Source: Nocardioides sp. zg-1230
Lineage (GTDB): Bacteria; Actinomycetota; Actinomycetes; Propionibacteriales; Nocardioidaceae
Length of the DNA stretch: 64,000 nt
Reading direction: 5' to 3'
Assembly (NCBI RefSeq): GCF_013155335.1
Contig: NZ_JABJQZ010000005.1
Location: 372,001-436,000, forward strand
Of the stretch, positions 54,980-63,352 are shown piece by piece; position 1 is the first letter of the stretch, and every line of letters starts with the position of its first letter. The position numbers and the translations under genes are program-made. The notes under the pieces were generated by a model. It saw nothing but the letters and a program-made list of their open reading frames with translations, had not been told where the DNA came from and searched no databases.

Positions 54980-55525
54980 ATGACATCTCGGATCGCACTG
55001 ACAGTCGGCTCGGCGGTCGTGGTGGCAGGCCTCGGCGCCGCTCCCGCGCACGCAGAGTTCTACAGCACCTCCGACCCCGCTGACGCGAAGGGCTCGCTCA
55101 CCGACATCCGGGCCGTGCGTGCCAAGCACGGCGCGGCCAACGTGGTGGTGAAAGTCCGTTTCCAGGACCTGACGCGCTCGAGCGCGGCGGGGCTCTCGAT
55201 CTTCGTCGACACGGACCGGGGCGCGAAGGGAGCCGAGTTCGTCCTGAGCAGCGGGTTGAACGACGGGACGGACTACGTGCTGACCGAGGCGTCGGGCTGG
55301 CGGGGCACCGACCAGCGCGTCGACTGCGACTACCAGGCGAAGCTCCGGTGGGGCGCCAAGAACTCGGTTCGGGCGCGGATCGACCGCTCCTGCCTGGGGG
55401 AGCCGCAGTCGGTCAGGGTCTCGGTCAAGATGGCGGATCCCACGGACGGCTCCGCCCGGGTCGTCGACTGGTCGCCTGAGCGCCGCCGCTGGAGCCTCCC
55501 AATGGAGCCCGGCCTCGGAGCGTGA
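54980..55525 (+). CDS. Secreted hypothetical protein
   Basis: A 181-aa protein has a clear signal peptide (residues 1-25, cleavage after PAHA) and a single beta-rich domain with two cysteines that may form a disulfide (VDCDYQ and RSCLGEP). It is divergent from the CapA gene. The sequence resembles small actinobacterial exported proteins often found as isolated genes; I do not recognise a named family. It ends ten bases before the convergent HATPase gene. Confidence 0.75.
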   Translation: MTSRIALTVGSAVVVAGLGAAPAHAEFYSTSDPADAKGSLTDIRAVRAKHGAANVVVKVRFQDLTRSSAAGLSIFVDTDRGAKGAEFVLSSGLNDGTDYVLTEASGWRGTDQRVDCDYQAKLRWGAKNSVRARIDRSCLGEPQSVRVSVKMADPTDGSARVVDWSPERRRWSLPMEPGLGA

Positions 55526-55535
55526 GGCCGGCCCC

Positions 55536-55952
55536 TCACGCCTGCCAGCGACGCACCATCGTCCACACGTTGCTCTCGCCCTCGCGCCGGTAGCCGAGCT
55601 CGTCGAGCACGGCCGAGGCGAGCGGGAGGCCGCGCCCGGACTCGGCCATCTCGCCGGGCATGTCGTGCGTGGCGGCCGCGTCCCACTCGGCGTACTCCTC
55701 GCCGGAGTCGGCGAGCCGGGCGGTGAGCGCGCCCGGGGACACGTCGAGACGGAAGTGCCAGGCGACCTGCCCGACCGGGCGTCCGTGCTCGACGACGTTG
55801 TTGGCCAGCTCCATCACCGCGGTCTCGAACATCATCACGTCGGACGCGGGGATGTGCGGGTGCTCGGTCGAGACCCGTTCGAGCAGGTCGTGCAGCTGCT
55901 CCATGTCGCGCGGGACCGCGAGGCCGGCGATCTCGTAGTGCTCACCAGTCAC
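55536..55952 (-). CDS. RsbW-like HATPase (anti-sigma/switch kinase)
   Basis: A 138-aa GHKL ATPase has the N-box FETAVMELANNVVEHG (residues 42-57), G1 box ADSGEE (81-86) and G2 ESGRGLPLA. This is the RsbW/SpoIIAB class that phosphorylates a STAS partner. The start overlaps the STAS gene by 11 bases; it is the last gene of a four-gene operon. No sigma factor is nearby, so its target may be the operon's glycosyltransferase or something elsewhere. Confidence 0.9.
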   Translation of the reverse strand: MTGEHYEIAGLAVPRDMEQLHDLLERVSTEHPHIPASDVMMFETAVMELANNVVEHGRPVGQVAWHFRLDVSPGALTARLADSGEEYAEWDAAATHDMPGEMAESGRGLPLASAVLDELGYRREGESNVWTMVRRWQA

Positions 55953-56274
55953 GACGCGCGTCCTCGACCGTGTCGTGGGGACGAAGGATGCGGTCGAGGT
56001 TGGTGAGCCGGAGGACCGTGCGCACCTGCTCGCCAGCCGCGGCGATCCTGAGGTCGCCGCCCGCCTGGCGACACGTCTTGAGCCCGCTCACGAGCGCCCC
56101 GAGCCCGGAGGAGTCGATGAACGCCGTCGGCCCGAGGTCGACGACCACCTTGGGTGCCTGGGCGACGGCCGCCGCGATGGCCTCGCGGAAGGGCGTCGCC
56201 ACCGCCATCGACACCCGCGCCGGGCACACGATCACCGCCACGCCGTCGCTGACGTCGGTCTGCCACTCGGTCAT
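55942..56274 (-). CDS. STAS-domain anti-anti-sigma-type protein
   Basis: A 110-aa STAS protein with the switch motif FIDSSGLGALV; Ser56 is the expected phosphorylation site. In known systems the unphosphorylated form binds the HATPase or a target protein. It overlaps the glycosyltransferase stop by ATGA (56271-56274) and the HATPase start by 11 bases, so the stoichiometry of the three proteins is probably linked. Confidence 0.92.
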   Translation of the reverse strand: MTEWQTDVSDGVAVIVCPARVSMAVATPFREAIAAAVAQAPKVVVDLGPTAFIDSSGLGALVSGLKTCRQAGGDLRIAAAGEQVRTVLRLTNLDRILRPHDTVEDARRDW

Positions 56275-58253
56275 GCTGCTCTCTCCTCCACCTGGTCGGG
56301 GAACTCCGGCACGCGGAACCGCGCGGCCTCGATGATCACGCTGAGCACCAGCAGGTCGTAGGCGACCCACAGCCAGTTGACGCCGGTGCCGATCACCGAC
56401 GTGGTCGTCCCGGCCCACAGCCGCAGCCCGCCCACCACGCAGGCGACGACGAGGACGGCCATGGCCGTCAGCTGCGGCCAGATCAGCCGCCACGGGAAGG
56501 GCTGGCTCGCCTGGCGCGTCTTGGGGGTGACGACGAACCCCAGGGGTCGCCCGAACCAGACGTTGGCGGCCGCGGTCACGCAGGCGCGTATCCACAGCGG
56601 GAACAGCGCCAGGCTGTACTGGTGGCCGCGCCAGGTCTTCACCCCGTAGCCGATGATCGCGAACAACAGCTGGTTGAGCACGACGTAGGGGACGAAGTAG
56701 GCGAGGAAGGTCAGGCCGTAGGCCTTGACCGGCAGGATGCCGAGGCAGAGGTAGACCACGGGCGCGGCGAGGTAGATGACGGCCGCGAACCCGGAGAGGT
56801 AGCTCCACATCGTCGCGAAGTACATAAGCCGCTGGCCCGCGCTCATCCCGCGCTGGGTGAGCGGGTTCTCGCGCAGCAGCACCTGCAGCGTGCCCTGCGC
56901 CCACCGGAGGCGCTGCTGCAGCATGGTGCGCAGGTCCTCCGGCGCCAGCCCGTGGGCGAGGACCTCGTGGTGGTAGACCGACTTCCAGCCGTTGGCGTGC
57001 AGACGCATGCAGGTAGCCATGTCCTCGGTCACCGAGACCGTGGCGAGCGGCATCATGGGCTGGGCCTCGTCGGCACGGTCGACGTCGACAGCGGTCATGA
57101 GGCGGCGTACGGAGTCGACGGCGGCGAGGGGGGACAGCTCACGCCGGGAGAGCTGGTCGAGCGCCGCGTCGTCAACGACAGGCAGGCCCAGCTCCGCGTC
57201 GACCTCGACCGGCAGCAGGCCCAGCGCGTCGTCGGTCAGCAGCTCGAGGTCGGCGAGGTCGGCCCGGATGGCCGCGAGGTCGTCGCTGACGACCGATTTG
57301 CTGGCCTCCTGCACCGCCTGCTGGAACGCGTACGTGACCTCCGAGACCGGGACGCCCTCGTCGAGCCGCCGCTGGGCGACGTGGACCGCGTCGAGCACCT
57401 CGCTGATCGAGGGGACCAGCTCCGGGGTCTCCTTGCGGGCGCGTGCGACGGCCTTGTCGAGGACGCGCCGGGACGCCTGGAGCGTGTCGCGCACGGCGCG
57501 CTCGACCTCCCGGACGTAGCCGACGATGCCGAGCTGCATGAGCGCGTCGCGACGCAGCAGGGCATTGGACCCGCAGAAGAACGCGGCGTTCCAGCCGTCC
57601 TTGCCCTGCTGGATGGGTCCGTAGAAGAGGGGCGCCTGGCTCCCGAGCGGGTCGCTGTCGGTGACGTTGCTGAACCACTGGGGCGTCTGCACCAGCGCCA
57701 CCTCCGGGTCCCGGAACCAGCCCAAGGTCTTGCCGAGGATCAGGGGGTCGGGCACCTGGTCGGCGTCGAGGATCAGCAGGAACTCTCCCTCGGTGCGGAA
57801 GAGGGCACTGTTGAGGTTGCCGGCCTTGGCGTGGCGTGGCATGTCCTGCCACTCGTCGCCCCGGGTGAGGTAGCCGACGCCCAGCCGCTCGGCGGCGGCC
57901 CGCATCTCCGGTCGGTCGCCGTCGTCGAGGATCCACGTCGTGTGGGGGTGGACGATCCGCTCGGAAGCCTTCGCGGTCGCGGTCACCATCTCGACCGGCT
58001 CGTTGTAGGTCGTGATCAGCACGTCGACGGTCGCGCCCTCGGGCGGCGGCGGCGCCTCCCCACGCTCCTTGCGACGCCACATCGTGAGGCCGAAGAGGTA
58101 GGAGTCGACGAGCGAGTAGGTCTCGGCCAGCACGAGGGGGACGGCGATCCACCAGTTGGGCCAGTTGACCGAGAACAGCCAGCGCCAGCCGACGTAGAGC
58201 GTGCCGCTCGTCAGGGTGAGCAGGACCAGGATCCTGACGGACAGCTGCTTCAC
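56271..58253 (-). CDS. BcsA-like membrane GT2 glycosyltransferase with helical insertion
   Basis: A 660-aa processive-type glycosyltransferase. Two N-terminal helices (5-50); a catalytic domain with LDDGDRPE (109-116), DADQVPD (163-169), FCGSNALLRRDAL (226-238), TED (409-411) and QQRLRW (446-451); then about six membrane helices (470-640). The D, DxD, TED and QxxRW motifs are all intact, so exopolysaccharide synthesis is expected. No PilZ domain is present. Residues about 245-400 are an extra acidic, helical block between the acceptor-site and TED motifs. ATGA overlaps link it to the phosphatase and STAS genes. Confidence 0.92.
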   Translation of the reverse strand: MKQLSVRILVLLTLTSGTLYVGWRWLFSVNWPNWWIAVPLVLAETYSLVDSYLFGLTMWRRKERGEAPPPPEGATVDVLITTYNEPVEMVTATAKASERIVHPHTTWILDDGDRPEMRAAAERLGVGYLTRGDEWQDMPRHAKAGNLNSALFRTEGEFLLILDADQVPDPLILGKTLGWFRDPEVALVQTPQWFSNVTDSDPLGSQAPLFYGPIQQGKDGWNAAFFCGSNALLRRDALMQLGIVGYVREVERAVRDTLQASRRVLDKAVARARKETPELVPSISEVLDAVHVAQRRLDEGVPVSEVTYAFQQAVQEASKSVVSDDLAAIRADLADLELLTDDALGLLPVEVDAELGLPVVDDAALDQLSRRELSPLAAVDSVRRLMTAVDVDRADEAQPMMPLATVSVTEDMATCMRLHANGWKSVYHHEVLAHGLAPEDLRTMLQQRLRWAQGTLQVLLRENPLTQRGMSAGQRLMYFATMWSYLSGFAAVIYLAAPVVYLCLGILPVKAYGLTFLAYFVPYVVLNQLLFAIIGYGVKTWRGHQYSLALFPLWIRACVTAAANVWFGRPLGFVVTPKTRQASQPFPWRLIWPQLTAMAVLVVACVVGGLRLWAGTTTSVIGTGVNWLWVAYDLLVLSVIIEAARFRVPEFPDQVEERAA

Positions 58254-59410
58254 GTGGTCTCCCGTCGTACCGCGATCACGGTCAGGTCGTCGCTCGTGGT
58301 GAGCTCGCTCACCCGCTCGGTCACCAGCTCGACGATCGTGGCCGGGTCCGGTGTCTGTGCTGCGAGGTCCCGCGCTGCCGCGAGCGCGTCCTCAGCGCTC
58401 GCGAACGCGTCGAGGACGCCGTCGCTGACCGCGAGCAGCGTCTCGCCGGGCGCCAGGACACCCGACCGGGCCGTCCAGTCGTCCCCTGCCATCGCCCCCA
58501 GTGGGAGGTCGCCCGAGGCGAGGCGCCGCACGTCGCCGTCGGGCTGCAGGACGAACGCGAGGCCGTGGCCGGCGTCGACGTACTCCATCTCGCCGCTCCG
58601 CGGGTCGATGCGGACGGCGAACAGGGTGACGAACGTGCCCGCGTCGTCGAGGTCGTCCTGGCTGTCCACGGCCGCGCGGGTGACGGTGGCGGCCACGCTG
58701 TTGAAGGGGGAGGTGCCCCGCACGAGGGTGCGCACCTGGGCGGCGATCATGGCGGCGACCAGGCCCTTGCCCATCACGTCCGCGAGCACCACCTGGAGCC
58801 GGCCGTCGAGCGCCTGCCAGTCGTAGAAGTCGCCGCCGACCGAGCGGGCGGGCTGGCAGTGGCCGGCGATCTCGAGACCGGGGACCCGCACGTCCTGGCG
58901 CGGCAGCAGGCGGCGCTGGACCTCGCGGGCCTCGCGCTGGTCGCGATCGCGGTCGAGCTCCTGCTCGACCCACGCGGCGAGGTCGCCCAGCATCCTGTCC
59001 TCGGCCTCGCTCAGCTCACGCGGCCGGTCGTCAGCGAGGCAGAGGGTGCCGACGACGTGGCCGTCGGCACGCAGCGGTCGTCCGGCGTAGAAGATCGCCG
59101 GCTCGTCGGACACGACCGCCGGGTGCTGCGCGAGCTCCGGGTCCTCACGGGCGTCGGGGAGGACGACAGGGCGGTCCTCGATGACCGCGACCGCGCAGAG
59201 CGACTCCGACACGGGCCGCACCGACGAGGTCAGCCCGACCTGCGCGAGGCTGACCTGCTGACGGTCGTCGACGAGGTTGACCGCGGCGACGGGCACGTCG
59301 AAGAGGCGTCGCGCCATGCGTACGACGCGGTCGAACCGATCGTCGCGGTCTCCGAACGCCACGAGGCTCTCGACCGCGGCGAGGCGTGCAGGATCGTCGA
59401 GCCGAGACAC
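58250..59410 (-). CDS. GAF-domain SpoIIE/RsbU-type PP2C phosphatase
   Basis: A 386-aa protein has a GAF domain (about 20-155; VAAVNLVDDRQQ, LRADGHVVGTLCLAD), a short coiled linker (EVQRRLLPR) and a PPM phosphatase domain (185-383) with SVGGDFYD (190-197), VLADVMGKG (about 208-216), VSDGVLDA and TSDDLTVIAV, the metal-binding Asp residues. It should dephosphorylate the STAS protein on a signal sensed by GAF. Start is GTG 59410; its stop overlaps the glycosyltransferase ATG (ATGA at 58250-58253). Confidence 0.92.
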   Translation of the reverse strand: MSRLDDPARLAAVESLVAFGDRDDRFDRVVRMARRLFDVPVAAVNLVDDRQQVSLAQVGLTSSVRPVSESLCAVAVIEDRPVVLPDAREDPELAQHPAVVSDEPAIFYAGRPLRADGHVVGTLCLADDRPRELSEAEDRMLGDLAAWVEQELDRDRDQREAREVQRRLLPRQDVRVPGLEIAGHCQPARSVGGDFYDWQALDGRLQVVLADVMGKGLVAAMIAAQVRTLVRGTSPFNSVAATVTRAAVDSQDDLDDAGTFVTLFAVRIDPRSGEMEYVDAGHGLAFVLQPDGDVRRLASGDLPLGAMAGDDWTARSGVLAPGETLLAVSDGVLDAFASAEDALAAARDLAAQTPDPATIVELVTERVSELTTSDDLTVIAVRRETT

Positions 59411-59479
59411 GCCGCGACCCTAGCAACAGAACGAGGTGGTCTGGACCGGTATCTGCGAACTCGAGCGGGTGTCGGTGGT

Positions 59480-59956
59480 TCAGGTGGCCGCGACGCCGGC
59501 GGCCCACACCACGGCGGCGAGGAAGGCGGCGACGAGCTCGATCAGGATCGACGTGGCCACGGCGTGCAGGGCGCCCTTGGTCGAGGGCCACGCGAGTGCA
59601 CCGCCGACGCGGGCCCGCTCGGCGAGGTAGACGCCGAGGACGAAACCGATGAACATCCCGATGACGGGGACCACGAAGAAGCCGGCGAACGCGAGCAGGC
59701 CACCCGCGAGGAGGGTCCGCGTCGGCACTCCGGAGGCCTTGAGCCGCCGGCCGGGGACGAGGTACTTCACGACCGACCCGCCGACGAGGAGCACCGCGCT
59801 GACCCCCAGGACGGCCCAGGCGGTCGACGTGCCGATGTCGAGGGCCCACACCAGGATCGCGCCGAGCACGAGGATCGTCCCCGGCAGGACGGGGACGATG
59901 ATGCCCGCGATGCCGACGGCGATCGCGAGGGCGACGAGGATCTCGAGGGGGGTCAC
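59480..59956 (-). CDS. DUF456 membrane protein
   Basis: A 158-aa protein has about four helices and glycine-zipper-like segments (IAGIIVPVLPGTILVLGAILVW; GFFVVPVIGMFIGFVLGVYLAE), typical of the DUF456 family. GTG 59956 has GGGAGG eight bases upstream. It is on the same strand as, and 69 bases before, the phosphatase operon. The function is unknown. Confidence 0.87.
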   Translation of the reverse strand: MTPLEILVALAIAVGIAGIIVPVLPGTILVLGAILVWALDIGTSTAWAVLGVSAVLLVGGSVVKYLVPGRRLKASGVPTRTLLAGGLLAFAGFFVVPVIGMFIGFVLGVYLAERARVGGALAWPSTKGALHAVATSILIELVAAFLAAVVWAAGVAAT

Positions 59957-60001
59957 GGTCTCAGCCTCCCAGACGCCGCCCACCAGCCGGACGCGGACGC
60001 A

Positions 60002-60034
60002 GAACGGCCCCGGAGAGCGTGTCCGGGGCCGTTC
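60002..60034 (-). terminator. Perfect 13-bp hairpin
   Basis: GAACGGCCCCGGA (60002-60014) pairs with 60022-60034 around a seven-base loop, 28 bases after the stop of the zinc-ribbon gene. It separates that gene from the DUF456 gene. Confidence 0.75.
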
Positions 60035-60062
60035 GGGAGTCGGTGGGTGGGTGGGGTCTGTC

Positions 60063-60287
60063 TCAGGCCTCGCTGCCTGCGGCGGGCGTGTCCAGCTTGT
60101 GGGTCTCGTCGTGGACGGTCGCGGCGACCTCGCGGAGCTTCTCGCCGTGCTCGCGGGCGTGGTGGGCGCAGAACAGCAGCTCGCCGCCGGTCTGGAGCTC
60201 CACCCGCAGGTAGGCCTGGGCGCCGCAGCGGTCGCAGCGGTCACCAGCCGTGAGGACGGCCTGGGTGGGTGCGGTGGCAGTGGTCAC
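60063..60287 (-). CDS. DUF7455-like small zinc-ribbon protein
   Basis: A 74-aa protein contains DRCDRCGAQAY and LLFCAHHAREH, a C-x2-C...C-x2-H zinc site. It matches a small actinobacterial family found beside the type II topoisomerase B gene near sigA. GTG 60287 is preferred because GAGG lies five bases upstream; ATG 60308 has no ribosome site. It is divergent from the topoisomerase gene, sharing a 255-bp gap in which I see no other gene. Confidence 0.82.
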   Translation of the reverse strand: MTTATAPTQAVLTAGDRCDRCGAQAYLRVELQTGGELLFCAHHAREHGEKLREVAATVHDETHKLDTPAAGSEA

Positions 60288-60542
60288 GTCAGCCTCATTT
60301 CTGTTCATCGGTGTCTGGCCCAACGTAGCCAGTCGGACAAAGATTCCCCGCTGGTGCTTCCGGATCGAGACTCCTGAAGTCAATCACGTCACACTCTTCC
60401 GCGCTGGCGTTGTCCTCAAGCGTGGACGAGCCGTTGCAGAAGCGATACCTGTCAGGTGCCCCACGCTAGCCCGGCCCATGCGCGGCGCGAGGCAGGCGTG
60501 CCTCCGTCGGCGCCCGGCGTGTCGCAGGTAGGTTCTTCCCTT

Positions 60543-62615
60543 GTGGCAGCACCATCGGACAACACCTACAACGCCGCACACCTCCTCGTCCTCGAGGGGC
60601 TCGACGCGGTTCGCAAGCGACCGGGCATGTACATCGGCTCGACCGACACGCGCGGGCTGATGCACTGCCTCTGGGAGATCATCGACAACGGCGTGGACGA
60701 GGCACTGGCCGGTGTCGCGCACCGCGTCGAGGTGACGCTCCACGACGACGGCTCCGTCGAGGTGTACGACGACGGGCGCGGCATCCCGACCGACAAGGAG
60801 CCCAAGACCGGGCTGTCGGGCGTCGAGGTCGTGGCCACCAAGCTGCACGCCGGCGGCAAGTTCGGCGGTGGCTCCTACGTCGCCACCGGCGGTCTGCACG
60901 GCGTCGGCCTGTCGGTGGTCAACGCGCTCTCCGCCCGCATGGACATCGACGTCGACCGCTCGCCCTCCCAGCAGGGCCTGTCCTTCCAGCGCGGGGTGCC
61001 GGGCGTCTTCGACGGCGACGGACCCGGAGCGTCCTTCACCCCCACGTCCGGTCTGTCCCGCAAGGGCAAGCGCGTGGCGAAGGGGAAGACGGGCACGCGG
61101 ATCCGCTTCTGGCCCGACCGGCAGATCTTCACCAAGGACGCCCGGTTCGAGATGGACGGCCTCATCGGCCGCGCCCGCCAGACGTCGTACATCGTCCCGG
61201 GCCTCGAGCTCGTCATCCGCGACCAGCGCACCGACGAGATGGTCGAGGAGAAGTTCCGTCACGACGGCGGCATCGCGGAGTTCGTCGAGTTCCTCTCCCA
61301 CGGCGAGCCGGTCACCGACATCCTGCGCCTGCAGGGCACCGACACCTTCACCGAGACGGTGCCCCTGCTCGACGACAAGGGCCACATGACGCCGCAGGAG
61401 GTCGAGCGCGAGCTCACCGTCGACGTCGCGGTGCGGTGGGACACGGCGTACGACACCGAGCTGCGCTCGTTCGTCAACGTGATCGCGACGCCGAAGGGCG
61501 GCACCCACGTCAGCGGCTTCGAGGCCGCCCTGACCAAGACCTTCAACGACGCCATGCGCGCCGCGAAGGTGCTGAAGGCCGCCGACACCGATGTCATCAA
61601 GGACGACGTGCTCGAGGGCCTGACCGCGGTGGTGACCGTGCGGCTCGCGGAGCCTCAGTTCGAGGGCCAGACCAAGGAGATCCTCGGCACGCCGGCCGCG
61701 CGCAGCGTCGTGCGCAAGGTCGTGGCCGGCGAGCTCAAGGCGTTCCTCACCTCGACCAAGCGGGCCGAGAAGGCGCAGGCCAAGCTGCTCATGGAGAAGG
61801 TCGCGGGGGCGTCGAAGACCCGGCTGGCCGCACGCCAGCACAAGGAGAACCAGCGCCGCAAGAACGCGCTGGAGTCCTCCGCGCTGCCGGCCAAGCTCTT
61901 CGACTGCCGCAGCACCGACACCGAGCGCACCGAGCTGTTCATCGTCGAGGGCGACTCGGCGATGGGCACGGCGAAGGCCGCCCGGAGCAGCGAGTTCCAG
62001 GCGCTGCTCCCGATCCGCGGCAAGATCCTCAACGTCCAGAAGGCCACCGTCGGCGACATGCTGAAGAACGCCGAGTGCGCCTCGATCATCCAGGTCGTCG
62101 GCGCCGGCTCCGGCCGTACGTTCGACCTCGAGGCGGCTCGCTACGGCCGGATCATCCTGATGGCTGACGCCGACTCCGACGGTGCCCACATCCGGTGCCT
62201 GCTGGCCACGCTGTTCTTCAAGTACATGCCCGAGCTGGTGCGCGACGGACGGCTCTTCTCGGCCGTGCCGCCGCTGCACCGCATCGAGCTGTCCAACCCC
62301 AAGAAGGGGATGGACAAGTACATCTACACCTATTCCGACGACGAGCTGCAGCGCAAGCTGGCCGAGCTCAAGAAGAAGAACGTCCGCTGGAAGGACCCGG
62401 TCCAGCGCTACAAGGGCCTCGGCGAGATGGACGCCGACCAGCTGGCCGAGACGACCATGGACCCCCGCCACCGCACGCTGCGCAAGCTCACCATCGACGA
62501 CGTCGACGAGGCGAGCAAGGTCTTCGACCTGCTGATGGGGTCCGACGTCGCCCCGCGCAAGGAGTTCATCGTGCAGGGCGCCTACGAGGTCGACGTGGAG
62601 ACGCTGGACGCGTGA
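60543..62615 (+). CDS. Type IIA topoisomerase ATPase subunit (ParE/GyrB-like)
   Basis: A 690-aa protein: GHKL ATPase (EIIDNGVDEALAG, YDDGRGIPTD, GGLHGVGLSVVNALS), transducer domain (KGGTHVSGFE, QTKEILGTP), TOPRIM (FIVEGDSAMGTAK, MADADSDGAHIR) and the C-terminal RYKGLGEMDADQLAETTMDP. The length and EGDSAMGTA sequence fit the second actinobacterial topoisomerase B subunit rather than the main gyrB beside dnaA. GTG 60543 is used; no strong ribosome site. The A subunit is not in the window. Confidence 0.93.
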   Translation: MAAPSDNTYNAAHLLVLEGLDAVRKRPGMYIGSTDTRGLMHCLWEIIDNGVDEALAGVAHRVEVTLHDDGSVEVYDDGRGIPTDKEPKTGLSGVEVVATKLHAGGKFGGGSYVATGGLHGVGLSVVNALSARMDIDVDRSPSQQGLSFQRGVPGVFDGDGPGASFTPTSGLSRKGKRVAKGKTGTRIRFWPDRQIFTKDARFEMDGLIGRARQTSYIVPGLELVIRDQRTDEMVEEKFRHDGGIAEFVEFLSHGEPVTDILRLQGTDTFTETVPLLDDKGHMTPQEVERELTVDVAVRWDTAYDTELRSFVNVIATPKGGTHVSGFEAALTKTFNDAMRAAKVLKAADTDVIKDDVLEGLTAVVTVRLAEPQFEGQTKEILGTPAARSVVRKVVAGELKAFLTSTKRAEKAQAKLLMEKVAGASKTRLAARQHKENQRRKNALESSALPAKLFDCRSTDTERTELFIVEGDSAMGTAKAARSSEFQALLPIRGKILNVQKATVGDMLKNAECASIIQVVGAGSGRTFDLEAARYGRIILMADADSDGAHIRCLLATLFFKYMPELVRDGRLFSAVPPLHRIELSNPKKGMDKYIYTYSDDELQRKLAELKKKNVRWKDPVQRYKGLGEMDADQLAETTMDPRHRTLRKLTIDDVDEASKVFDLLMGSDVAPRKEFIVQGAYEVDVETLDA

Positions 62616-62622
62616 CGGGCGA

Positions 62623-62792
62623 GCACCATGCAGGCAGTTCGTCGCGGGCCGGGCGGCGCCGAGCGTGAGACCCGGCGCCAGGCCAACCAACTGCCTTCAT
62701 GGTGCACGGCTCGGCCCGTTCAACGTAGGCAGTTCGCTCGTGCCAGCAGCTGGTCGAGCGTGGTCTCTGCAAGCAGCCTCCCGAACTGCCTA
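62623..62792. repeat. Tandem pair of hairpin repeats, 95-bp period
   Basis: Unit 1: GCACCATGCAGGCAGTT (62623-62639) is the inverse of 62689-62705 with one mismatch. Unit 2: TAGGCAGTTCG (62726-62736) is the exact inverse of 62782-62792. AGGCAGTTCG recurs at 62632 and 62727, AACTGCCT at 62689 and 62784, and CGAGCGTG at the same internal offset in both, all exactly 95 bp apart. The gap (62616-62837) lies between convergent genes and contains no gene. Confidence 0.75.
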
Positions 62793-62837
62793 TGCTGGTC
62801 GAGCTGCGCGCCCGACCAGCGCCGAGGAAAGGGCGCC

Positions 62838-63332
62838 TCAGGCGTGCTGGGTGAGGATCCCGGAGTCGACGTCGTAGAGGAAGCCGCCGACCTTGGCGCG
62901 CTCGCCGATGAGCGGGTGGGCGCGCACCTTGGCGACGTCCTGGCTCAGCTGCTCGAGCTGGTCGGTGACGACCCCGAAGGACTGCCAGCTCGCGTCGACG
63001 CCCGCCGACTCGCCCACCTTGTCCCGCAGCTCCTGCTCGGAGGCCGAGGCCATCGCGCAGCGGGTGTGGGGCACCACGAGGATGCGCTGCACGTTGAGCA
63101 GGTGCACACCGAGGACCAGCGCCTCGAGGGCCTGCGGCGTCACGCGCGCCCCGGGGTTGCGGAAGATCTTGGCGTCGCCGTGCCGGAGCCCGAGCATGCC
63201 CAGCGGGTCGATGCGCGAGTCCATGCAGGTCACGAGGGCGATGCCGGCATGGGCCTTGCCGTCGAAGCCGCCGAGGTCGAAGGAGTCCGCGAACGCGCGG
63301 TTGGCCTGCAACAGGTCGTCGAAGTCGCTCAC
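62838..63332 (-). CDS. Beta-class carbonic anhydrase
   Basis: A 164-aa protein has the zinc ligands in ALVTCMDSRID (Cys with the Asp-Arg dyad) and VVPHTRCAM (His and Cys), the beta-carbonic-anhydrase pattern C...H-x2-C, with RNPGARVTPQAL between. It interconverts CO2 and bicarbonate in the cytoplasm. GTG 63332 is the start. It is 20 bases downstream of the MFS gene on the same strand and convergent with the hairpin repeats. Confidence 0.9.
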   Translation of the reverse strand: MSDFDDLLQANRAFADSFDLGGFDGKAHAGIALVTCMDSRIDPLGMLGLRHGDAKIFRNPGARVTPQALEALVLGVHLLNVQRILVVPHTRCAMASASEQELRDKVGESAGVDASWQSFGVVTDQLEQLSQDVAKVRAHPLIGERAKVGGFLYDVDSGILTQHA

Positions 63333-63352
63333 GCCCGGCAGGTTAGCGCCCC

